15,057 bases of DNA from positions 1-15,057 of the forward strand of contig JALTEL010000665.1 of assembly GCA_027073945.1 (NCBI GenBank), in the 5' to 3' direction. The translations under genes and the position numbers were made by a program. Source of the stretch: Caldifarciminota bacterium. Lineage in GTDB: Bacteria > WOR-3 > Hydrothermia > UBA1063 > CAJXJZ01. The notes below the pieces were generated by a model. It ran no database searches. It was not told where the DNA came from and saw nothing but the letters and a program-made list of their open reading frames with translations. Position 1 is the first letter of the stretch. The number at the start of each line of letters is the position of its first letter. This document shows, in pieces, positions 14,664-15,057 of this stretch.

Positions 14664-15057
14664 TTATTTAAATTTTTTAAAATATTCATCTATTTCCGGG
14701 CGAAGTTCAATACCAACTCTTTCAAAGCATTTTAATAATTCATTATAAGCGCCTTTACCTCCCAAAAAGTCCCAGAATTCTTCTGCAACTTTTAACTCGT
14801 TTTTAAGGTCAAGCATTCCTTTTAAAGTCCACCGTTCATAAGGTTTTGGTTCATACGGATTATAAGGAATTGCAATATAAGAATGGACTTTAGCATTTGG
14901 ATCAACAGCCAAATAAATGGCTATCCACTCCAAAAGGGTTCTTTTAAAATCCTTAAAATTACTGATATTGGGTTTTGCTGTTTTTAAATCAAAAAGATGA
15001 ATATCTCCATTATTATCTTTCAAAAACAAATCTACCTTCACAGTTTTTAACTTATTC
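14664..15057 (-). CDS. TdeIII-family type II restriction endonuclease (C-terminal part, gene runs off the window)
   Basis: The frame is open to the window edge, giving at least 131 residues (NKLKTVKVDLFLKD...). The GTG at 15041 is an internal Val codon, not a start. The segment KVDLFLKDNNGDIHLFDLKTAKP has the PD-(D/E)xK nuclease arrangement: Asp in VDLFL, then DLK about 12 residues later. The following sequence (FKRTLLEWIAIYL, AIPYNPYEPKPYERWTLKGMLDL, EEFWDFLGGKGAY, GIELRPEIDEYF) matches the TdeIII restriction endonuclease family as remembered. TdeIII is recalled to cut GGNCC, but the specificity of this enzyme is not known. The cognate methyltransferase should lie beyond the right edge. An AT-only 6-bp hairpin (14654-14669) covers the stop codon and is too weak to call a terminator. 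Confidence 0.82.
   Translation of the reverse strand, partial: NKLKTVKVDLFLKDNNGDIHLFDLKTAKPNISNFKDFKRTLLEWIAIYLAVDPNAKVHSYIAIPYNPYEPKPYERWTLKGMLDLKNELKVAEEFWDFLGGKGAYNELLKCFERVGIELRPEIDEYFKKFK

Noticed and set aside
14653..14669. AAATAA/TTATTT hairpin at the stop of the restriction endonuclease gene
   Set aside because: A/T-only 6-bp stem, unstable, without a following U-tract in the direction of transcription.
15039..15041. GTG as the start of the TdeIII-like gene
   Set aside because: The frame stays open to the window edge and the residues upstream (NKLKT) fit the family, so this is an internal Val codon and the true start is outside.
1..15057. CRISPR arrays, insertion sequences, integrases or rRNA genes
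   Set aside because: No regularly spaced repeats, transposase-like reading frames or rRNA signatures were seen on either strand.

Overview
The window looks like a chromosomal segment of an AT-rich (about 40% GC by eye), Gram-negative-type bacterium. The evidence is a lipoprotein with a canonical lipobox, a beta-barrel-like exported protein, a sigma-54 promoter paired with an NtrC-type regulator, and a c-di-GMP enzyme. The lineage cannot be fixed from the sequence. The gene mix (COG2403 cyclic-2,3-diphosphoglycerate-synthase-like protein, large GGDEF-ATPase-TPR protein, tRNA without encoded CCA) would suit an uncultured, possibly anaerobic or thermophilic phylum, but that is a guess.

Layout, left to right. 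180-698 is a rubrerythrin-like diiron protein on +. 3447-712 on - is a three-gene envelope operon: an outer-membrane-type lipoprotein, an exported helical-repeat protein and a small beta-barrel-like protein. Divergent from it, 3692-6176 on + is an overlapping histidine kinase / NtrC-family regulator pair. The shared intergenic region holds a near-consensus sigma-54 promoter facing the lipoprotein operon and, about 110 bp upstream of its predicted start, a perfect 16-bp palindrome. This makes a self-contained regulatory unit: the kinase senses a signal, the regulator binds the palindrome, and the envelope operon is switched on. It is the strongest candidate here for an undescribed system.

6233-6305 (-) is tRNA-Asn(GTT) with its own promoter. 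From 6543 a sigma-70-type promoter drives a + strand cluster: the COG2403 P-loop protein, a coiled-coil/metallo-beta-lactamase fusion, and RlmN (2 bp downstream, TTG start). After 74 bp containing a 14-bp palindrome comes a large GGDEF + ATPase + TPR protein. Its reading frame is broken at an (AT)4 tract, and the last ~119 residues continue in another frame.

The right end, on the - strand, has a stand-alone ChrB-type chromate-resistance domain protein and the C-terminal part of a TdeIII-family restriction endonuclease running off the window. By hand tally, the GGNCC site remembered for TdeIII is rare here (5) compared with the composition-matched CCNGG (about 20), as expected if the system is or was active.

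Most genes have strong AAGGAGG-type ribosome binding sites. The histidine kinase, RlmN and GGDEF genes lack one. For the kinase and GGDEF genes, the best promoter matches place transcription start at or beside the ATG, suggesting leaderless mRNAs.
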